Assembly (NCBI GenBank): GCA_900768805.1 | Contig: CAAGEF010000062.1 | Location: forward strand, 1-17,860 | DNA length: 17,860 nucleotides | Direction: 5' to 3' | Source: Clostridia bacterium | GTDB lineage: Bacteria; Bacillota; Clostridia; TANB77; CAG-508 | Shown: piece after piece, positions 15,865 to 17,860 of the stretch | Numbering within the stretch: the first letter of the stretch is position 1 | Layout: each line of letters starts with the position of its first letter | Notes under the pieces: model-generated | Database searches by the model: none | What the model was told of the DNA's origin: nothing | The model's input: the letters and a program-made list of their open reading frames with translations, nothing else | Made by a program: the position numbers and the translations under genes

Positions 15865-15893
15865 AGAATGTTGACAAAAATTGTCAACATTCT
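15865..15893 (-). terminator. Terminator after the third Clp-M41 gene
   Basis: AGAATGTTGACA (15865-15876) and TGTCAACATTCT (15882-15893) form a perfect 12-base stem with a five-base loop, followed on the minus strand by TTTTGTTAT. The U-tract is short, so some read-through into paralogue 2 is possible. Confidence 0.78.
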
Positions 15894-15924
15894 AAAATTT
15901 TAAATTAAAACTTTTTATTCATTT

Positions 15925-17433
15925 TTACTTTTTCTTTTTTTTGGATTTTTTCAAATACTTTTTATATATTTTTTCTACATCCGTACCTGAAATTAACCCA
16001 TCAGCAAGTAGAGAATTAGCGATTTTTTCTACTAATTTCCAATTTTGAGTTAAAACTTTTTTAGCATATTTTGATGCTTTTTTAGCAAATTTCTTTGCTT
16101 CTGTTTCAATTTCAAAAATTGCTTCCGAAGATACAAAATTTTCCAAATCATAAGAATAATATCTGCTAACGCTTTTAAACAAACCAGTTGATGCAATTGT
16201 ATCAACAAGCATTGCGGACATTCGCTCTAAATCACTGCTTGCACCATTGTTTGGCTTATAGCCAGCAATAAGTTCTGATTCACGCCCAGCAAGATAAAAT
16301 GCCAAAAACTTTTTGAGAAGTTTTTTATCTACATTGTATAAATGAGTTTTAAAATATTCAATTGTAGCTCCCAAGCTTGAAAGATTCATTGAAGGAATAC
16401 TTGTTACTGCTAAAAGCTGATAGTAATCCTTTAGAGCTATTAATCCTAAAACTGTGTGACCAGCTTCATGATATGCGATTCTTACTCTTTCCTGCTCAGG
16501 AAATGATTTCCAATCTTTAAAACAAGCTTCAAAATTTTGGTAAATATCATCAATTGTAACTTCATCTCTACCTTCTAGTTCTACTCTTGTTAAAACTAAA
16601 TCTAAAAAGAAGATATAAGTTTTAAGTGATGCATTACCTTCATTTGACATTACTAAAGTTAGTAAAAATTTAAGTAACTCTTCTGAAATAGTACAACCAT
16701 GAATTTGCTCTAGTTCGTTAACTTTAAGAGATATTATATCGCATATTTCATCAAATTTTGGCATTTCTACTGTTTTTATTACAGACCTAGAAAGGAATGC
16801 ATAATTTTGAACATTTTCCCAAAAAGCTTCATGAACCGTAAAAATAAATTTTAACTTTATATTTTCACAATTTGAAACTATAGTTTGATAAATATTATGA
16901 AATATTTCTAAAATTTCGCTAGATAAATAGTTTAGATGTTTTATTACAACAACAATTTTAGAACAATCATTATCATAAAGTTCTTTTACAGAATATACAA
17001 TTGAACTAATAAAAATTTCATTTTCTATATTTATAAAATCCTTAGCATCAAATCGAATAAACTGAAATTGTTTAGGATGCCAAAAATAAGCAGAACAATC
17101 TTCGGAATTTATTTTTTGAACTACATTTTCTACAATTGTTGTTTTTCCAACTGAAAATTCACCGCTTAAAAAACAAAAATCAATTGTTGTACTAGCCAAA
17201 AGTTCTAAAATCTGATTAGTTAAAATCCGAATATTTTTTGTCTCATAAATATCTGTTGGTCGTTCCTCTTGCATTTGAGTTAGATTTTCTGGAGTTATAC
17301 AATAGATTTGTAACTCCTCTGTTTGAGTATCATCAAAATTCTCATTGCCCTCTGGTAAATTAGAAAAAGTATTTTGAATTTTATTAGCGTTCTCTGAAAT
17401 CTCATTTAGTCTAGCCTTATTGGTGTCTTTCAT
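15925..17433 (-). CDS. Clp-type AAA+/M41 zinc metalloprotease fusion (paralogue 3, Walker B degenerate)
   Basis: This 502-residue soluble protein is parallel in layout to the gene at 14237. An acidic, poorly conserved N-terminus (about 1-60) precedes the AAA+ module. Walker A is GEFSVGKTT at 91-99 followed by IVENVVQKI, very close to the Clp GEPGVGKTAIVEGLA pattern. The Walker B position reads IVVVIKHL (160-167), with no acidic pair, so ATP binding without efficient hydrolysis is likely. The peptidase half is intact: HEAGH at 322-326, FYLAGRESELI at 379-389, third ligand D401 in GASSDLERM. The lysine-rich end (YLKKSKKKKK) is unusual. The start is ATG 17433, with AAAGGAG eight bases upstream. 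A GTG at 17442 overlaps that site and is rejected. Promoter and terminator are its own. It could be a regulatory partner in a mixed ring with paralogue 2, but this is inference. Confidence 0.86.
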   Translation of the reverse strand: MKDTNKARLNEISENANKIQNTFSNLPEGNENFDDTQTEELQIYCITPENLTQMQEERPTDIYETKNIRILTNQILELLASTTIDFCFLSGEFSVGKTTIVENVVQKINSEDCSAYFWHPKQFQFIRFDAKDFINIENEIFISSIVYSVKELYDNDCSKIVVVIKHLNYLSSEILEIFHNIYQTIVSNCENIKLKFIFTVHEAFWENVQNYAFLSRSVIKTVEMPKFDEICDIISLKVNELEQIHGCTISEELLKFLLTLVMSNEGNASLKTYIFFLDLVLTRVELEGRDEVTIDDIYQNFEACFKDWKSFPEQERVRIAYHEAGHTVLGLIALKDYYQLLAVTSIPSMNLSSLGATIEYFKTHLYNVDKKLLKKFLAFYLAGRESELIAGYKPNNGASSDLERMSAMLVDTIASTGLFKSVSRYYSYDLENFVSSEAIFEIETEAKKFAKKASKYAKKVLTQNWKLVEKIANSLLADGLISGTDVEKIYKKYLKKSKKKKK

Positions 17434-17466
17434 AAAGAACACTCCTTTCTATAAATTGATATATGG

Positions 17467-17495
17467 ATTTTATCACATTTTAGTCATAAAGTCAA
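17467..17495 (-). promoter_or_regulatory. Sigma-A-type promoter of paralogue 3
   Basis: TTGACT (17490-17495), a 17-base spacer and TAAAAT (17467-17472) preceded by TGA on the minus strand, about 33 bases before the ATG at 17433. Confidence 0.85.
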
Positions 17496-17569
17496 CTTGC
17501 ATTAAGATATAGATAGTTTCAATTTTGTAGGAGTTATTTTCCAAAAAAATGATTTTTGTTACCCTTGCT

Positions 17570-17662
17570 AAAAACAATTAAATTATAGTTTGTATGGGTG
17601 AATGATTGTTTTCTGTTTTTGGGGACACATACCAAAAACAGCTAAATTATAGTTTGTGTGTT
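17570..17662. repeat. Two diverged direct repeats with an intervening hairpin
   Basis: A unit of about 27 bases, AAAAAC..(C)TAAATTATAGTTTGT.TG, occurs at 17570 and again at 17634, 64 bases apart. Between them CTGTTTTTGG (17613-17622) pairs perfectly with CCAAAAACAG (17632-17641). AAAACAAT (17571-17578) also pairs with ATTGTTTT (17605-17612). There are only two copies and no cas gene. The pattern resembles a REP-like or mobile-element remnant. No open reading frame of note is present. Confidence 0.45.
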
Positions 17663-17708
17663 AGATTTGTAGTTTATTTTCGTATGACATGAGTTTAACA
17701 AATAAATA

Positions 17709-17855
17709 AGTCCGCAAAAGCTATTGAATATATACATCTTCCATTCCGGTCGGCGGACTCCGTTACATAGTTTAAGAAAATCTAATCTTCTTTCACGGCA
17801 CCCTTCCTACAAGGTGAACACTTTCCGCTCAATCTGAATAAGATTTTCTAAAACT
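17709..17855. other. GC-richer structured segment, possible RNA gene or element end
   Basis: AGTCCGC (17709-17715) pairs with GCGGACT (17753-17759). Beyond it, 17769-17783 pairs with 17841-17855 over 14 of 15 positions, enclosing a CACCCTT/AAGGTG hairpin (about 17809-17826). On the minus strand the first stem is followed by TTATTTATTTG, which could act as a terminator. The segment is clearly richer in G and C than its surroundings, a common mark of structured RNA in AT-rich genomes. I cannot match it to tmRNA, RNase P RNA, SRP RNA, a T-box or a known riboswitch. No protein-coding frame is evident. Confidence 0.45.
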
Positions 17856-17860
17856 ATTCC

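Noticed and set aside
12031..17433. Calling the three protease genes ftsH
   Set aside because: They have no membrane helices, are shorter than FtsH, and the ATPase half resembles Clp more than FtsH. Only the M41 domain is shared.
17570..17662. CRISPR-like pair of repeats
   Set aside because: Only two imperfect copies, a spacer of a size also expected by chance, and no cas genes in the window.
17709..17860. Fluoride riboswitch or T-box leader on the minus strand (GTGTTCACC and GGGTGCCGTG look suggestive)
   Set aside because: The fluoride signature GATGG...CTGATGA and the T-box TGGNACCGCG core are both absent.

Overview
The window looks like a piece of a very AT-rich, spore-forming Firmicute, probably an uncultured clostridial or gut-metagenome lineage. 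The evidence is the strong AT bias with consensus sigma-A promoters and AAGGAGG-type ribosome binding sites, the sporulation operon spoVACDE, clostridial-type pilins (KGITL... leaders), and a bacterial leucyl-tRNA synthetase. Every gene I can support reads on the minus strand, so operons run from high to low coordinates. The first 12 bases are the end of an Illumina adapter, so this is a contig end and the outermost gene is cut there.

Layout from right to left (direction of transcription). Positions 17443-17860 hold no gene. They contain a promoter, two diverged direct repeats with a hairpin, and a locally GC-richer structured segment that looks like an RNA gene or mobile-element end. Positions 12031-17433 carry three separately promoted paralogues of an unusual protease. 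Each has an N-terminal AAA+ module that resembles the first ATPase domain of ClpA/ClpB/ClpC, fused to an FtsH-like M41 zinc peptidase domain, with no membrane segment. An Hsp20 small heat-shock gene lies between the second and third copies. The peptidase residues are kept in all three copies, but ATPase motifs are intact only in the middle copy. This proteostasis island is the most novel part of the window.

Next come leuS with its own extended -10 promoter, a hairpin-rich intergenic stretch (9238-9466), the spoVAC-spoVAD-spoVAE operon for Ca-dipicolinate transport in spores (8 to 9 kb), and a strong terminator. A type IV pilus operon starts from a TTGACT/TATAAA promoter near 7.1 kb: a PilM-PilN fusion, a PilO-like protein, a small membrane protein with an Asn/Ser/Thr-rich tail, a major pilin-like protein, a prepilin peptidase, a large minor pilin-like protein, and the first half of the PilB/GspE assembly ATPase, which runs off the contig.

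The pilus genes should work together: PilM/N/O form the inner-membrane alignment platform, PilB powers assembly, the A24 peptidase processes the two prepilins, and a hairpin after the pilin gene may set pilin expression above its downstream neighbours. Function calls for the pilus, spore, LeuS and Hsp20 genes rest on recognisable family motifs. The biological role of the Clp-M41 paralogues is unknown.
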